In this document: positions 24,115 through 34,600 of the stretch, one piece after another
Position numbering within the stretch: position 1 is the first letter of the stretch
Layout: every line of letters begins with the position of its first letter
Assembly (NCBI GenBank): GCA_944372525.1
Contig: CALVZL010000013.1
Span: 1-38,615 of the forward strand
From: an uncultured Clostridia bacterium
Lineage (GTDB): Bacteria > Bacillota > Clostridia > Christensenellales > Borkfalkiaceae
DNA length: 38,615 nucleotides
Direction: 5' to 3'
The notes under the pieces: model-generated
What the model was told of the DNA's origin: nothing
Seen by the model: the letters and a program-made list of their open reading frames with translations, nothing else
Database searches by the model: none
Translations under genes and position numbers: made by a program

Positions 24115-24557
24115 CAGTTTTTCCCCGTAGAACCGAAACCGCCCTCTCCGCGCACCGTTTCGGAAAGTTCCTCGGAACATTCAAATACCGCCTCGTAATA
24201 AGGCGCCACGATCAGTTGTGCGATTCGGTCTCCTCTGCGGATCATGCGAGTTTCTGTCCCGTGATTATGCAGAGCGACGATAATTTCCCCCCGATAATCG
24301 CAGTCAATGACGCCGACTTTATTTGCGGGCGCCAATCCTTGTTTGCAGGCAAGTCCGCTGCGCGCACAGATCAGTCCGACCGTCCCTTCCGGCAACTCCG
24401 CAATGAGCCCCGTGTGCACGAATTCTGTCTCTCCCGCTGCGATCGTGATGTCCTCCTCTTCACAGGCAAACAGGTCTGCTCCCGCTGCAAACGGTGACGC
24501 ATAGACCGGAATTTTTGCATCATCGTTTATTTTTTTGATCCGAACTTTGACTTTCAT
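24114..24557 (-). CDS. dut: Deoxyuridine 5'-triphosphate nucleotidohydrolase (dUTPase)
   Basis: dUTPase converts dUTP to dUMP and pyrophosphate, keeping uracil out of DNA and feeding dTMP synthesis. The 147-residue protein is a standard trimeric dUTPase: motif 1 AGADLFA, motif 2 ARSGLA (an RSGLA variant of the usual RSSLA or RSGLA), motif 3 GVIDCDYRGEI, motif 4 RGDRIAQLIV and motif 5 GEGGFGSTG. The ATG at 24557 follows a GGGAG site; an upstream in-frame start at 24653 precedes the promoter and is rejected. It leads the dut-trmB-adh unit from a promoter with a perfect -35. Confidence 0.96.
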   Translation of the reverse strand: MKVKVRIKKINDDAKIPVYASPFAAGADLFACEEEDITIAAGETEFVHTGLIAELPEGTVGLICARSGLACKQGLAPANKVGVIDCDYRGEIIVALHNHGTETRMIRRGDRIAQLIVAPYYEAVFECSEELSETVRGEGGFGSTGKN

Positions 24558-24585
24558 GTTATTTTCTCCCGCTTTGTTCATTTGT

Positions 24586-24614
24586 AGCATACTGCAAACA
24601 CGCGCATATGTCAA
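24586..24614 (-). promoter_or_regulatory. dut promoter
   Basis: On the minus strand TTGACA (24614-24609) and TATGCT (24591-24586) are 17 bp apart. The start would be near 24579, about 22 bases before the dut ATG. Confidence 0.8.
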
Positions 24615-24620
24615 GCAATA

Positions 24621-24650
24621 TCCGCCCCACGCTAAACAACGCAGGGCGGA
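24621..24650. repeat. Inverted repeat between glnA and dut
   Basis: TCCGCCC (24621-24627) and GGGCGGA (24644-24650) form a 7-bp GC-rich stem, 20 bp after the glnA stop and just upstream of the dut promoter. No T run follows on either strand, so it is at best a weak terminator of glnA. Confidence 0.5.
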
Positions 24651-24669
24651 CAAAGAAAATTTTACAAAA

Positions 24670-26748
24670 TCATCTCACACTGTAGAGAAGATCTTCGTAT
24701 GAGGGATACGGCCAGTAATCGGAAGAGCAAAGTTTCTCCATGCCGTCCGCAATATTTCTGATTGCCTCCATGTCCGGAACGATCACATGCGCCATTTTCT
24801 GCGAAGCAGGTCCCTCCCCGGCGGGCATTTCAGCCAAATCACGTTCCAGCTTTTCGACCGCAAACAGAATCGCGTCGTTCATCATCGAAAGACGTTCCGC
24901 GAGCATGACGTCGGATTTACAAGATATATGCTCGCCGACCTTCTTTTTTGCCGTTACAGCGGAACAGACTTCGGTAATATATCGGTTTACGCGCGGATAA
25001 ATGTCCTGCCGCACCATCTCCGCCATCGTAAGCGCTTCAATATTGATCGTTTTAATATAATTTTCCAACTGTATGTTCGCGCGGGCAATGACTTCCTTTT
25101 CGGTATAAACACCCTGATGCACAAACACATCGATGTTTTCTTGCTTGAAAAATTCCGGGACGGCATCCGCCGTCGTCTTGTTGTTGAGCAACCCCCGTTT
25201 TTCCGCTTCCGGCTCCCAATCGGGTCCGTATCCGTTGTAGTTGAAGATAATACGGTAATGCTCTTTCAGCAATTTTGCCGTGTAGTCCTTGCATGCTTTT
25301 TCAAAATCTTTCGCTTTCGATAGAACCTCTGTCGCATCGGAAAAAGACTCTGCCACGATGGTATTGAGAACAATATTCGGATCGGCAACCGAAGCCATGG
25401 ACCCGAGCATGCGAAATTCAAATTTGTTCCCAGTGAACGCAAACGGAGAAGTACGGTTGCGATCGGTCGTATCGATGGGAAATATCGGAGATTCGGGTAC
25501 GCCGATCGACCCGGGAACCGCCTTCTTGGGGACGTATTCCCTTCCCATCACAATACTGTCGACAAGGGCGCCGAGCTGATCGCCGAGATAGACGGAAATA
25601 ATGGCGGGAGGCGCTTCATTTGCTCCAAGCCGATGATCATTTCCCGCCGACGCTACCGAGGCGCGCAAAACGCCCTGATATCGGTCTACGGCAGCGATGA
25701 CACAGGCAAGAATGAGCATAAACCGCGTATCGCTTTCCGGCGTCTCGCTGGGATCCAGTAAATTGATCCCCGTATCCGTAGAAAGCGACCAGTTGTTGTG
25801 TTTCCCAGACCCGTTGATCCCCTCAAAAGGTTTTTCATGAAGCAGACAGACCAGCCCATGGCGCTGAGCGACCTTCTTCATCAGCTCCATCGTAAGCTGG
25901 TTGTCATCTACCGAAACATTTGTCGTGGAAAAGATCGGGGCGAGCTCATGCTGCGCAGGCGCAACTTCGTTGTGTTTGGTCTTGGCATAGATCCCATAGC
26001 TCCACAGCGTCTCGTCCAAATCGCGCATAAATTCGGAGATCCTCGTCTTCAATACCCCGAAATAGTGATCTTCCAGCTCCTGTCCCCGGGAAGACGGCGC
26101 CCCGAACAGAGTTCTGCCGGTGAGAATGAGATCTTTGCGTTTGAGATAGACCTTTTCGTCAACAATGAAATATTCCTGTTCGGGACCGACCGTCGTAGAG
26201 ACTTTGCGACATTCAATGCCGAACAATTTGAGCAAACGCTTTGCCTGAATATCCAACGCGGTCATCGACTTCAACAGGGGCGCCTTTTTATCGAGCGTCT
26301 CGCCCGTATAGGACACGAACACAGTCGGAATATAGAGCGTACCCTCTTTCACAAAGGCCGGCGAAGTCGGATCCCATGCCGTGTACCCGCGCGCCGAATA
26401 AGTCGCTCTCGTCCCTCCCGAGGGAAAAGACGATGCATCCGGTTCGCCGACAATGAGGTTTTTCCCCGTAAGCTGCATGATCGCGCGATCTCCGGACGGT
26501 TCGATAAATCCGTCATGCTTTTCCGCCGTCAGATTCGTCAAAGGCTGAAACCAGTGCGTGTAATGCGTAGCGCCCTTCGAGATCGCCCAATCTTTCATCG
26601 CATTCGCAACAGAGCTTGCGATGGAGGAATCAAGAGGCTGTCCTTCGTCGATCGTCTTGCGCAAGGATTTATACACCTCTTTGGGCAACGAATTTTTCAT
26701 GACTTCGTCGTTGAACACATTGCTTGCGAACAATTCGGGCACATTCAT
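24670..26748 (-). CDS. glnA: Type III glutamine synthetase (GlnN)
   Basis: Glutamine synthetase condenses glutamate and ammonia with ATP. At 692 residues this is the large GSIII form found in Bacteroidetes, cyanobacteria and many Clostridia, not the 440-residue GSI. Recognisable stretches are [56 protein letters not shown] with the metal-binding Glu pair, [25 protein letters not shown] and [15 protein letters not shown]. The ATG at 26748 follows AAAGGAGAG. It has a perfect consensus promoter and no neighbouring glnR or glnB, so nitrogen control, if any, is not visible. Confidence 0.97.
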   Translation of the reverse strand: MNVPELFASNVFNDEVMKNSLPKEVYKSLRKTIDEGQPLDSSIASSVANAMKDWAISKGATHYTHWFQPLTNLTAEKHDGFIEPSGDRAIMQLTGKNLIVGEPDASSFPSGGTRATYSARGYTAWDPTSPAFVKEGTLYIPTVFVSYTGETLDKKAPLLKSMTALDIQAKRLLKLFGIECRKVSTTVGPEQEYFIVDEKVYLKRKDLILTGRTLFGAPSSRGQELEDHYFGVLKTRISEFMRDLDETLWSYGIYAKTKHNEVAPAQHELAPIFSTTNVSVDDNQLTMELMKKVAQRHGLVCLLHEKPFEGINGSGKHNNWSLSTDTGINLLDPSETPESDTRFMLILACVIAAVDRYQGVLRASVASAGNDHRLGANEAPPAIISVYLGDQLGALVDSIVMGREYVPKKAVPGSIGVPESPIFPIDTTDRNRTSPFAFTGNKFEFRMLGSMASVADPNIVLNTIVAESFSDATEVLSKAKDFEKACKDYTAKLLKEHYRIIFNYNGYGPDWEPEAEKRGLLNNKTTADAVPEFFKQENIDVFVHQGVYTEKEVIARANIQLENYIKTINIEALTMAEMVRQDIYPRVNRYITEVCSAVTAKKKVGEHISCKSDVMLAERLSMMNDAILFAVEKLERDLAEMPAGEGPASQKMAHVIVPDMEAIRNIADGMEKLCSSDYWPYPSYEDLLYSVR

Positions 26749-26798
26749 AACGGCTCTCCTTTTTCACTCTGTCGTTTCTTATCGGATTTTCCTGTACT

Positions 26799-26827
26799 AT
26801 TATAAAAATTCCCCCCGATTCTGTCAA
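26799..26827 (-). promoter_or_regulatory. glnA promoter, fully consensus
   Basis: On the minus strand TTGACA (26827-26822) and TATAAT (26804-26799) are separated by 17 bp, with no mismatch to the sigma-A consensus. The leader is about 45 bases long. The 210 bp from here to the PRC-barrel gene at 27038 hold no other gene and no clear promoter for it. They contain a short palindrome, CCGACGTCGG, at 26976-26985. Confidence 0.9.
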
Positions 26828-27037
26828 ATGTTTGAGGAACCTTTGCCGCTCGTGACCGAATAAAAAATGATTATATTTCCTATAATCCGGTCTTATATTT
26901 TTATCGTCTCTCCGATCCGGAAAAATTTACGACAAATTCTTCCGTCCGTTTCCGAAAACCGCAAAAATACACCAACCGACGTCGGCATAGAGTTCATTGT
27001 CGGGCAATCGTCCGGAACATTTTAAGTGAGGTGATTT

Positions 27038-27745
27038 ATGAAACTTTCCGAACTGATCGCGAAACCCGTGCTCTCACCCTCGGGAGAGCGACTCGGATAT
27101 GTCGTGTCCTTTTTGCTCAGCGCAAAGAACGGCAACCTTACCGTTCTTGTCTGCGCAGACGAAGAAGAAACCTCTTTCTTTCTTCCCGTGCGCGCCCTTC
27201 AATCCGTTGGCGACGCCATCCTTGCAGGCGCCGCACGCGTCAGCGCTCCGACGGGGATTCCTTCTCCGATCGGAAAAACGGTCTATACGCAAAACGGCAG
27301 CCGTCTCGGAATTGTACGCGACGTCCTGGAATCAGACGGGAAATGTTATCTTCACATCACGGGAACGTCGATTTCCGTCTTCTGTCCGTTTCGGTGTGCG
27401 GAGTACCGGGACGCCGTCATTTTGCGCGCATGTGCAGATAAACGAGGTCCGAAAAAAAGCGAACGTCCCAAAAACGATGCACTTCCCCTCTCTTCCGTTG
27501 CGCAACCGAAAAACAATCCGCGCTGTGCGCTGTATGACCGCGACCTGCTCGGAAAAGTCCTGCAGTCCGACATAACAGACGGAGACGGAATACAAATCGC
27601 CGTCGCGGGAGATTGCATAACTCCTTCTCTTTTGGACCGAGCGGCGGCGCACAACCGTCTGCTTGAATTGGGCGCGCGGATTGCGCATCCGCCCGAAAAA
27701 CCTAAGCGCGGCACTTTTTTCTTCAGAGACTGTATTTCGCCGTAA
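27038..27745 (+). CDS. PRC-barrel domain protein with C-terminal barrel-like segment
   Basis: No named function. The 235-residue soluble protein contains two PRC-barrel-like units. The first is residues 1-60 (LIAKPVLSPSGERLGYVVSFLL...FFLPVRAL). The second is about 75-128 (GIPSPIGKTVYTQNGSRLGIVRDVL). A Lys/Pro-rich linker (about 134-162) follows, then a third segment (165-215), YDRDLLGKVLQSDITDGDG...IAVAGDCIT...LLDRAAAHNRLLELG. This resembles the 'enduring barrel' type segments of sandwich-barrel proteins. PRC barrels occur in RimM and photosynthetic H subunits and often bind RNA or protein partners. The ATG follows GAGGTG. It overlaps the convergent membrane protein gene tail-to-tail by 23 bp. 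Confidence 0.7.
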   Translation: MKLSELIAKPVLSPSGERLGYVVSFLLSAKNGNLTVLVCADEEETSFFLPVRALQSVGDAILAGAARVSAPTGIPSPIGKTVYTQNGSRLGIVRDVLESDGKCYLHITGTSISVFCPFRCAEYRDAVILRACADKRGPKKSERPKNDALPLSSVAQPKNNPRCALYDRDLLGKVLQSDITDGDGIQIAVAGDCITPSLLDRAAAHNRLLELGARIAHPPEKPKRGTFFFRDCISP

Positions 27746-28328
27746 GACGAAGAACGGATGCGAGACTGTCGTTCAGAGAGCGGAGTTCCTCCCCGTTCAG
27801 CGCCTTATTGCGATAGACATCAAGAGATCGCGCAATCGCATCCGCCTCCAGACGATCGCTTGCCTCCAGATCGGCAGCAAACAATTTTGAGAGCATTTCG
27901 TCTACGTGTTGTAGCCGCAGTCCGCCCTCTTCGGCACTCACCGCCTCCCCTTCGGAAACGGGCGCCTCCTCGGGAAATGCGGTCGGTTCAAGTTCCATAC
28001 GGAATTTTTCATAGATCTCCTGGTCCCGATCTCCCTGCACGTTCTTTCCCCTTCCAAAGGGAATCAAAAAGAACAGACATACAAGGGCACACAGAACAAG
28101 ATAAAGCCCCGCCCATGCCATCGTCTGGTCAAAGGTTCCGCCCGATTTGCAGACGACCAAAAAAATTCCCGCGCCTCCAAGCCCGATCGCTACGGCAGGA
28201 TATGCCTTTTTCGCACGCAAAACAGCCAGCAACAGCCCGACCACAACAAGTATCGCGGGACAAACGATCAGCACGACGAGCTCCGGCAAGTTCGCAACTT
28301 CCGCGATAAGTTTGTTCAACAATTCCAT
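27723..28328 (-). CDS. Uncharacterised three-pass membrane protein downstream of addBA
   Basis: I do not recognise the family. The 201-residue protein has three predicted membrane helices (about 14-37, 43-60 and 70-90). A soluble C-terminal half follows, highly acidic in its middle (about 112-140: EPTAFPEEAPVSEGEAVSAEE), with amphipathic helices at the end (HVDEMLSKLFAADLEAS and SLNDSLASVLRLTAKYSL). The ATG at 28328 follows AAAGGAGAGG; an upstream in-frame start at 28391 is rejected for lack of such a site. It lies 64 bp after addA on the same strand with no terminator between, so it may be co-transcribed. It overlaps the PRC-barrel gene by 23 bp at the 3' ends. Confidence 0.75.
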   Translation of the reverse strand: MELLNKLIAEVANLPELVVLIVCPAILVVVGLLLAVLRAKKAYPAVAIGLGGAGIFLVVCKSGGTFDQTMAWAGLYLVLCALVCLFFLIPFGRGKNVQGDRDQEIYEKFRMELEPTAFPEEAPVSEGEAVSAEEGGLRLQHVDEMLSKLFAADLEASDRLEADAIARSLDVYRNKALNGEELRSLNDSLASVLRLTAKYSL

Positions 28329-28392
28329 TTTGACCTCTCCTTTTTTGCCTCTTGCTTGGCGAGGCAATTCTATTTGATGGGTTCGAAACATC

Positions 28393-31300
28393 TTACATTT
28401 CGATTTCCCGCATCAACATGATATTCAGAATGCGCGCTTTGATCTTTGATTCCTCCGTCCCGGTGATCTTTGACACCGCTTTCCGATAAAGCGAAATCTG
28501 CGGCGCATAATCGGCCCGAAGACGCTCTTCGTCGTGAAAAGAAAACTTATAATCCAAAATCAACCAGCCGTCCGCTTCCTCCGTAAGTAGATCGATCGCA
28601 CCCTGAAAAACGATCTCGTCTTGGCAGCCGCAACCGCAGAGAGTCTCATTTGCAGGCAGGCGGCAGAGAAAAGTCTGTTCCCGCCGGACTTCTTTGCCGG
28701 CTACAGAAGCAAAGGAAGGCATCGACAAGATCTTCTCCAATTGGTTTTCATCCAACAGCTCCAGCTGCTGCGCAGACAGCAGCCCGCCTTCCTTCATCCG
28801 TTTCAACTCTTCATGCACAGAACACCCGAAACGAACATAACGTAAAAACGCGTGATAGGCGATCCCGGTCTGTGCATCCGCGCCGCCAGCCTCCCTCGTT
28901 TCGCTGCCTCGGAAATTTCCTTCCGCCTGGCGGCGGATAAGATCGGTCGCAGAACTCTTGACCGGGAGCAACGCGCTTTCCCGAAAAGGATATTCCCGCT
29001 CATATACGGATAGGATTTCTTCTTCGCATGCTGAGTCGGGACGATAGACAAAGGCGTTTCGTGCAAGCGGCGCATCCGCCTGCGCCTGCGGTTCCGCAAA
29101 GAAACCGTCGAATTCCGGCAACAGAAAAAAGTCCTGCATACATTTGGCGAATTGCGGTGAAATCGCCTCAGATCTGTCGCGGAAAAACAGATGCAGCCTG
29201 TACTTCGCGCGAGTCATGGCAACATAGAGAAGATTCAGTTCTCCTCTCGCTTCTTCTCGTCCGAGACAAATCGCACTTGCCCGGCGCAGATCGTTCCCGT
29301 AAACGAGTTTCTTGTCCGTGTCGAAACTTTTAGGTGCAAAAAGAAACTGTTCCGAGAATACAACTTCCTCCCGCTCCGCGTCATGAAAAGGAGCGTCGAG
29401 ATTGGCGAGCAGCACAACGGGAAATTCCAATCCTTTGGCAGAATGCATCGTGAGGACCTTTACCGCATTTTCCCCGCCGCTTTCGCTGAAATCCACCTGA
29501 TATCCCGAAACGGCAAGAGAATGCAAAAAATCATTGACACTGCCTTCTGCCGAATCGGCAAGCCTACGGACACGCTGCAGCCGTTTTTTTCCGTCCTGCT
29601 TGGCGGCAATCTCCGCTTCCAATCCCTCCGAAAGTAAAAACTGAATCATTTCCTGCGCCGTACGGACTGCGGAAAGAACGCGGTACGCCTCCGTTCGCTC
29701 ATCAAAAGCACGAAGTTTCTCCGCCAGATCATCGCGTACCGTACCGGCGTATTGCGCACAAGCTTCCCGAAACGTATATTGCGAAGGGAAACGAGCACGG
29801 ATGCTTGCCAGATCCGCTTCCGTGAATCCGCCGATCAGAGAAAGCATTGCGCCCGCGCGGGGTATGTCCTGTTCCGTATTGTCTAAAAATGAAAGCCAAT
29901 CGATAAGGAGACGTGCCTCCCAAAACTCACAGACATTGACCTGCGCCGTCGTCGTCACGGGAATGTTATGCTCGCTCAACGTACGAACGATACGTTCTGC
30001 ATCGCCCATTTTTTTTCTGACAAGAATCGCAATGTCCCCATACTCCACCCGTTTGGTCATGCCGGCGTCCGCGTCGAACCATTCGCTTCCGACCTCGCGT
30101 CCGACAAGACGGATCACTTCCTGTGCGAGTTCATCCTCTTTGTCCGCACTGTCATGCAGGACGGAATAGATCTCCTTCGGAGGGTCGTATTTGCGATTTG
30201 TTTTCGGAATGCGATGAAACTCCACCTTCCCCGCGTGATCGAGATAGCGTCTTCCGCCCCGCATAAAAGCTTCTTCGCGATATGAGATCCCGCTCGTCTC
30301 CGCTGTCATAGCATGCGAAAAGACACGGTTTACAACATCGAGCACAGCGGAAGCGCTTCGGAAATTTTCACTCAGACACAGCGACACCGGAAAAGTTCCC
30401 GCCTTTTTCAGAAAGAAATCGGAACGGCTTCCGCGAAACGCATAGATCGCCTGTTTGGCATCGCCGACATAAAACACATCTGCGTCTTTCCCGAGAAGAG
30501 CGAGAAGCTCCTCCTGTACCGGATTGACGTCCTGATATTCATCCACAAAGAGACAAACGTATTTTTTGCGCACGGCATCAAGGACCTGTCCGTCTTTCAG
30601 GATTTGCAGCGCAAAATATTCCAGATCATTATAATCGAGCGCTCCCGCTTCCCGTTTAAGACGGGCATATGCGTCGTCAAGGGCAAGAATCAGGGAGGCA
30701 AGCGCACCCGATCGGGCGTGTGCGTCTTTCCACCGCACCCGCTCCGTCTCCGTCGGAGCAAGTTCTCCGATCTCCGCATAAAGCGCTTTGACCAACGCAG
30801 ACAGGGTTCCCAATCGGGTAAGCCGACGCAACAATTCCCCTTCTGCCTTAGTAGAAGACGGTTTGGCGGAAACTTTCAGCCGTTCAGCAGCGCATTTTTT
30901 CATTTCTTCCAGCGAAGCTGCATCCGCCAGCTCCTTACAGGCGTGCCGCAGTTCGGAACATAATTTTACTCCGCGCGCATCGTTTTTTGCAAACCATTCC
31001 CCCGCTTCCTCCGCGTTCCTCATGCAAACTTGTGCCCGAAAGCGAAAATCCTCGAGAAGCGTTTCCTGTATTTCCTCAAATTTTCCGTACTCCTCCGCAT
31101 GAGAAAGCAACTGACGGTAATTTCCGATCCCTCGAATCTGCAGGTACAGCTTTCGAACCATTCCACGCAGGAACTCATCCCTGTTCTTGCGGAAATAGAC
31201 GGACAAAAGGGATCGAAAAGACGCTCCGCCTCTTTGATATGCCTCTTCAAAGGCTTCATCGAGCGCGCGGGTAAGCAATGTCTTCCCTTCCGTTTCCTCT

Positions 31301-31680
31301 GCAGAGAGAATGCGGAACGCAGGGTCGAGATCGGCAAGGTAAAAATAGGTCCGAAGAAGACGGCTGCAAAATACATGAACAGTACAAATATCGGCAGAAG
31401 GAAGAAAGGTAAGCTGTTCCTTGAGTCGCGCCCTTTTTTTCCCCTCACATCGTCCGATCTCCTCGATCAACCGCGCGCGCAGTTTTTCCCGCATCTGGGC
31501 CGCCGCTTTCCTTGTATATGTCACGGCCAAAACGGAGGAAAGATCGACGCCTTCGCAAATGAGGGTCACTAACCTTTCGATCATCACAAAAGTCTTGCCG
31601 CTCCCCGCAGAAGCGGAGACGATCACCTTTCCGCGTGACGAAACGGCACGATTCTGTTCTTCCGTCATCACAACGCTCAT
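28393..31680 (-). CDS. addA: ATP-dependent helicase/nuclease subunit A (AddA)
   Basis: AddA is the motor and 3'-strand nuclease of the AddAB complex, which resects double-strand ends for RecA. The protein has 1095 residues. It shows superfamily 1A helicase motifs: Walker A SASAGSGKT (22-30), motif II VDEYQDVNPVQEELL, the GDAKQAIYAFRG segment, MHSAKGLEFPVV and LLYVAMTRAKYRL. The C-terminal RecB-type nuclease has GAIDLLTEEADGWLILDYKF with Asp...Asp-x-Lys and then YAPQISLYRKAV. The ATG at 31680 overlaps the addB stop as ATGA; an upstream in-frame start inside addB is rejected. The length is somewhat below the 1200 residues usual in Bacillus. Confidence 0.96.
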   Translation of the reverse strand: MSVVMTEEQNRAVSSRGKVIVSASAGSGKTFVMIERLVTLICEGVDLSSVLAVTYTRKAAAQMREKLRARLIEEIGRCEGKKRARLKEQLTFLPSADICTVHVFCSRLLRTYFYLADLDPAFRILSAEETEGKTLLTRALDEAFEEAYQRGGASFRSLLSVYFRKNRDEFLRGMVRKLYLQIRGIGNYRQLLSHAEEYGKFEEIQETLLEDFRFRAQVCMRNAEEAGEWFAKNDARGVKLCSELRHACKELADAASLEEMKKCAAERLKVSAKPSSTKAEGELLRRLTRLGTLSALVKALYAEIGELAPTETERVRWKDAHARSGALASLILALDDAYARLKREAGALDYNDLEYFALQILKDGQVLDAVRKKYVCLFVDEYQDVNPVQEELLALLGKDADVFYVGDAKQAIYAFRGSRSDFFLKKAGTFPVSLCLSENFRSASAVLDVVNRVFSHAMTAETSGISYREEAFMRGGRRYLDHAGKVEFHRIPKTNRKYDPPKEIYSVLHDSADKEDELAQEVIRLVGREVGSEWFDADAGMTKRVEYGDIAILVRKKMGDAERIVRTLSEHNIPVTTTAQVNVCEFWEARLLIDWLSFLDNTEQDIPRAGAMLSLIGGFTEADLASIRARFPSQYTFREACAQYAGTVRDDLAEKLRAFDERTEAYRVLSAVRTAQEMIQFLLSEGLEAEIAAKQDGKKRLQRVRRLADSAEGSVNDFLHSLAVSGYQVDFSESGGENAVKVLTMHSAKGLEFPVVLLANLDAPFHDAEREEVVFSEQFLFAPKSFDTDKKLVYGNDLRRASAICLGREEARGELNLLYVAMTRAKYRLHLFFRDRSEAISPQFAKCMQDFFLLPEFDGFFAEPQAQADAPLARNAFVYRPDSACEEEILSVYEREYPFRESALLPVKSSATDLIRRQAEGNFRGSETREAGGADAQTGIAYHAFLRYVRFGCSVHEELKRMKEGGLLSAQQLELLDENQLEKILSMPSFASVAGKEVRREQTFLCRLPANETLCGCGCQDEIVFQGAIDLLTEEADGWLILDYKFSFHDEERLRADYAPQISLYRKAVSKITGTEESKIKARILNIMLMREIEM

Positions 31681-34600
31681 ATTTCCCCCTTCGTTCGCCG
31701 CACGATCTGCACAATGTCGGCACAGCGCACGGCATCCGCTTTGCGCGGTTCCCCGACAAACCCGCACAACGAGTTCAGCTTACAGTATTTACAGCTCTCT
31801 CCGTACGGCAACGGAGCAATATTCCCTGCCCGCATCTCCTTTTCCGCTCCTTTGGACACAAGTATGCCGTAATCGAGAAAATCTTCGAAGTCCCTCTGCG
31901 ACATGCCTTTGTCGGAGAATTTTCCGTCGCGCTTTGCTTCGAATACCAAACTTTTTTCTCCCTCTTTCAGCGCCAAATCCATACGGGACAACACTTCTTC
32001 CTCGCCGCTGAAAAAGCCGATCATGCGAAATTTGTTCTCCTCGGGTCCCACAATGCGGTCTGCAGCGGGGAAATAAAAGGTGCCCGCCGGTTTTGCGCCT
32101 TCTGCCGCCGCTTTCAGATAAAGCTCCAGCTGTAATTTTCTGCCCGTATAATATGCCGTCGGAGTCCCGTCAAAACTCCCCGTCTTATAATCGATTACCC
32201 GTACGTATTTTTTGTCTGTGGAGAGGTCCACACGATCCACCGTCCCTTTGAGCGACAGTTCGTCGAGAAATACGGCGGTCTCCGTTCCGTTTACGCGAAA
32301 ATCGGAAGATGCAAGTTGCAAATAAGCCGCCACGGAAACCGACTCTCCCTCTTCAATCAGCCGCGCACCCGTATAGACGCCCGCATCCGTATCCGCAAGC
32401 GCCATATATGCCGAACTGCTCAGCAACGCTTCGCCGCATTTCCGTGCATACGAGCGACACTCCTCCGCGCTCCGCATCTCATTGAAGCGGGCGGCGCATT
32501 GTTGCAACACAGCGTGAACAAACGTGCCGGCATCCGTGTTCAATACCGTCTTTTCTTCGCGTTCCCTCAATTTCAGCCCGCGCAAAGCGAATCCGCGATA
32601 AGGGCAGGCAAAATACTCCTCGAGCAAAGTCGGAGAAATCCTGTCCGAAAAATACAGCGAAGCAGCGGACGGAACTTTCGCCTTCACTCCCGCTCCGAGC
32701 AATCTGTCGATCCGCTCTTTTTCCCCGCGGCGGCAAAGCGCCGAATAGAGAGAAGCGTATCGGACAGAAAAGACAGGATCGTTTTCCCCCGCTTCAAAAG
32801 TCTGCTTCATTTCGAGCAGACAAAGAAAAGCAGGTTCCCGTTCGCAGCTGTCAAACGGAAACGGGTCCGGAATCGGTGGCATGCAAAAAAGCTGCTGCGC
32901 ATAAGTCACCGCTTCGCTGCAACGCATTTCCTCCCCCGTCCGGCGCAACGGATAACTCATATAAAGTTCCTGCGTAAAGGAACAGAGATTGAGAGCAAGA
33001 CTCTCCCGCGCCCGCGCATTGACCTGCGCCATTGCCGGAGATATTTCCACATTCAGTCCGGAAAGTCTTCCGATCTCTCCGTCGGTAATGACGGCGGTGT
33101 CCGCGGCAACGAGCGGCAGAGCATCCGTCATACCCGTCGCAAAAAGAATCTTCACTCGGGAAAACCTGCTATCCGTCGCATCCCCCACAAACACAGCATC
33201 GGCATATTGGGGAATCATCGAGCGCTCCAGCGCATCCAGTCCGTTCTCCAACATTTCCGAAAATTCTTTTGCGGTTACCCTGCGGGACCCGACGACCGTT
33301 TCAATCTCGCTGAGAATCTGCTCAAGAGGAGAAATCTCCAGGAACTCCCGTTCCGGCGCAGAGCATTTCCGCTGAAGTTCCTGCGTGACGTGTTCTCCGT
33401 CGCAAAGGCGATACAGCTCGCGCACGCCGCGGGTACAGACTTCTGCGAATTCTTTGCTCTGTCCTTTCGGAAAGAGCGCCAACGCATCGAGCATTCTTTG
33501 ACGGCAAACGACCAGCAATTCCCGATCGTAACCCTTGACGGCGTCCCCTTCTTTGATCTCTCGCCGTATCGCACCGCGGTATCCCCCGAAGCGCATGAGA
33601 TAGTTTCTGTATTGATCGGCTTTCCCGAAATAGACGTTCGCTGCGATACCGTCCGCCTCCTCCGGCAAAACCCCGCTTGCACACCCACGGAGCACCGTCA
33701 GAAGCAGGCGGCAGAAGGGATGTTCCGAAAATGCCCGGCGTCTATCCGCAAAAAAAGGAATCCGATAGGCCGAGAAAACTTTTTCAACGGTTATGAAACT
33801 TTTTTTATCGGGGACGAGCACGGCGATTTCCCGATACCGCACTCCCGCAACGACATATCGTTTGATGAGACACGCGACAGAGGCGATCTCCTCTCCCTCG
33901 TCTGCCGCCGTAAATGTCCGAATATGCTCGACCTTTTTGCGGGCAAGAGAAAAACGTTCCGGAGCAAAAAGCCTTTCTGCGAACAGCCGCGCCTCACCAG
34001 ACAAAGACGATTTTTTCATTCCCAATCGGGGCATTTCTTTTTCTTCGCATACTTTGCGGAAGAGATGAGCCGCCTCATTGGTATAAAAATCTTTTTCCCC
34101 GGCAAGAAAGATCCCCGTCACATCGGCGGCACAATCAAGCGCCGCGCGAATTCCTTCCCGCGCCTGTCGCGTGAAAGAAGGAAAGGCAAAGAAAAAAACA
34201 TGCGTATCCCGCAGATCCGATCGCCGAATGGTGTCCGGCAGACCTGCCAAATAACCCGTCTCATCCCTCAATCCCTTCTTGATGAGAAAATCGCGGTACG
34301 CTTCGCAGATCAGTGCCAAATCGAAGAGCTTGCCGCGCAGAACGCCTTCCGTCTCTTCCGCGCTTCTGCGAAGCAACTCCGGCTCCACACAGGATGCAGA
34401 AAGCTGGGCAATCGTCTCATAGACCGCCCTCGCCGCCCCCGGACGGAAATAATGCAGCTTCTCCCTGTTTTCCGCAAGAATATCGGAGATCGCCATTACG
34501 GAACCCTGTTTGGAGAGTACCGTACAGTTTCCTGACAAAAAACGGGAGAAAGTTGTCACGTCGGTCAGAAAACTTCCGCCGACCGCATCAAGAACGGCGC

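Noticed and set aside
24615-24669. Strong terminator after glnA
   Set aside because: The GGGCGGA hairpin is real, but no T run follows on either strand, so it is listed only as an inverted repeat.
26828-27037. Small RNA or promoter in the glnA/PRC gap
   Set aside because: TATAAT at 26881 has no acceptable -35, and the CCGACGTCGG palindrome is too short to support a call.
32316-34535. A 739-codon open frame antisense to addB
   Set aside because: It mirrors the well-supported addB gene, lacks a ribosome site and a recognisable domain, and is rich in Arg, Ser and Pro, as expected of an antisense shadow. Long antisense frames over topA, comM and glnA were dropped for the same reason.
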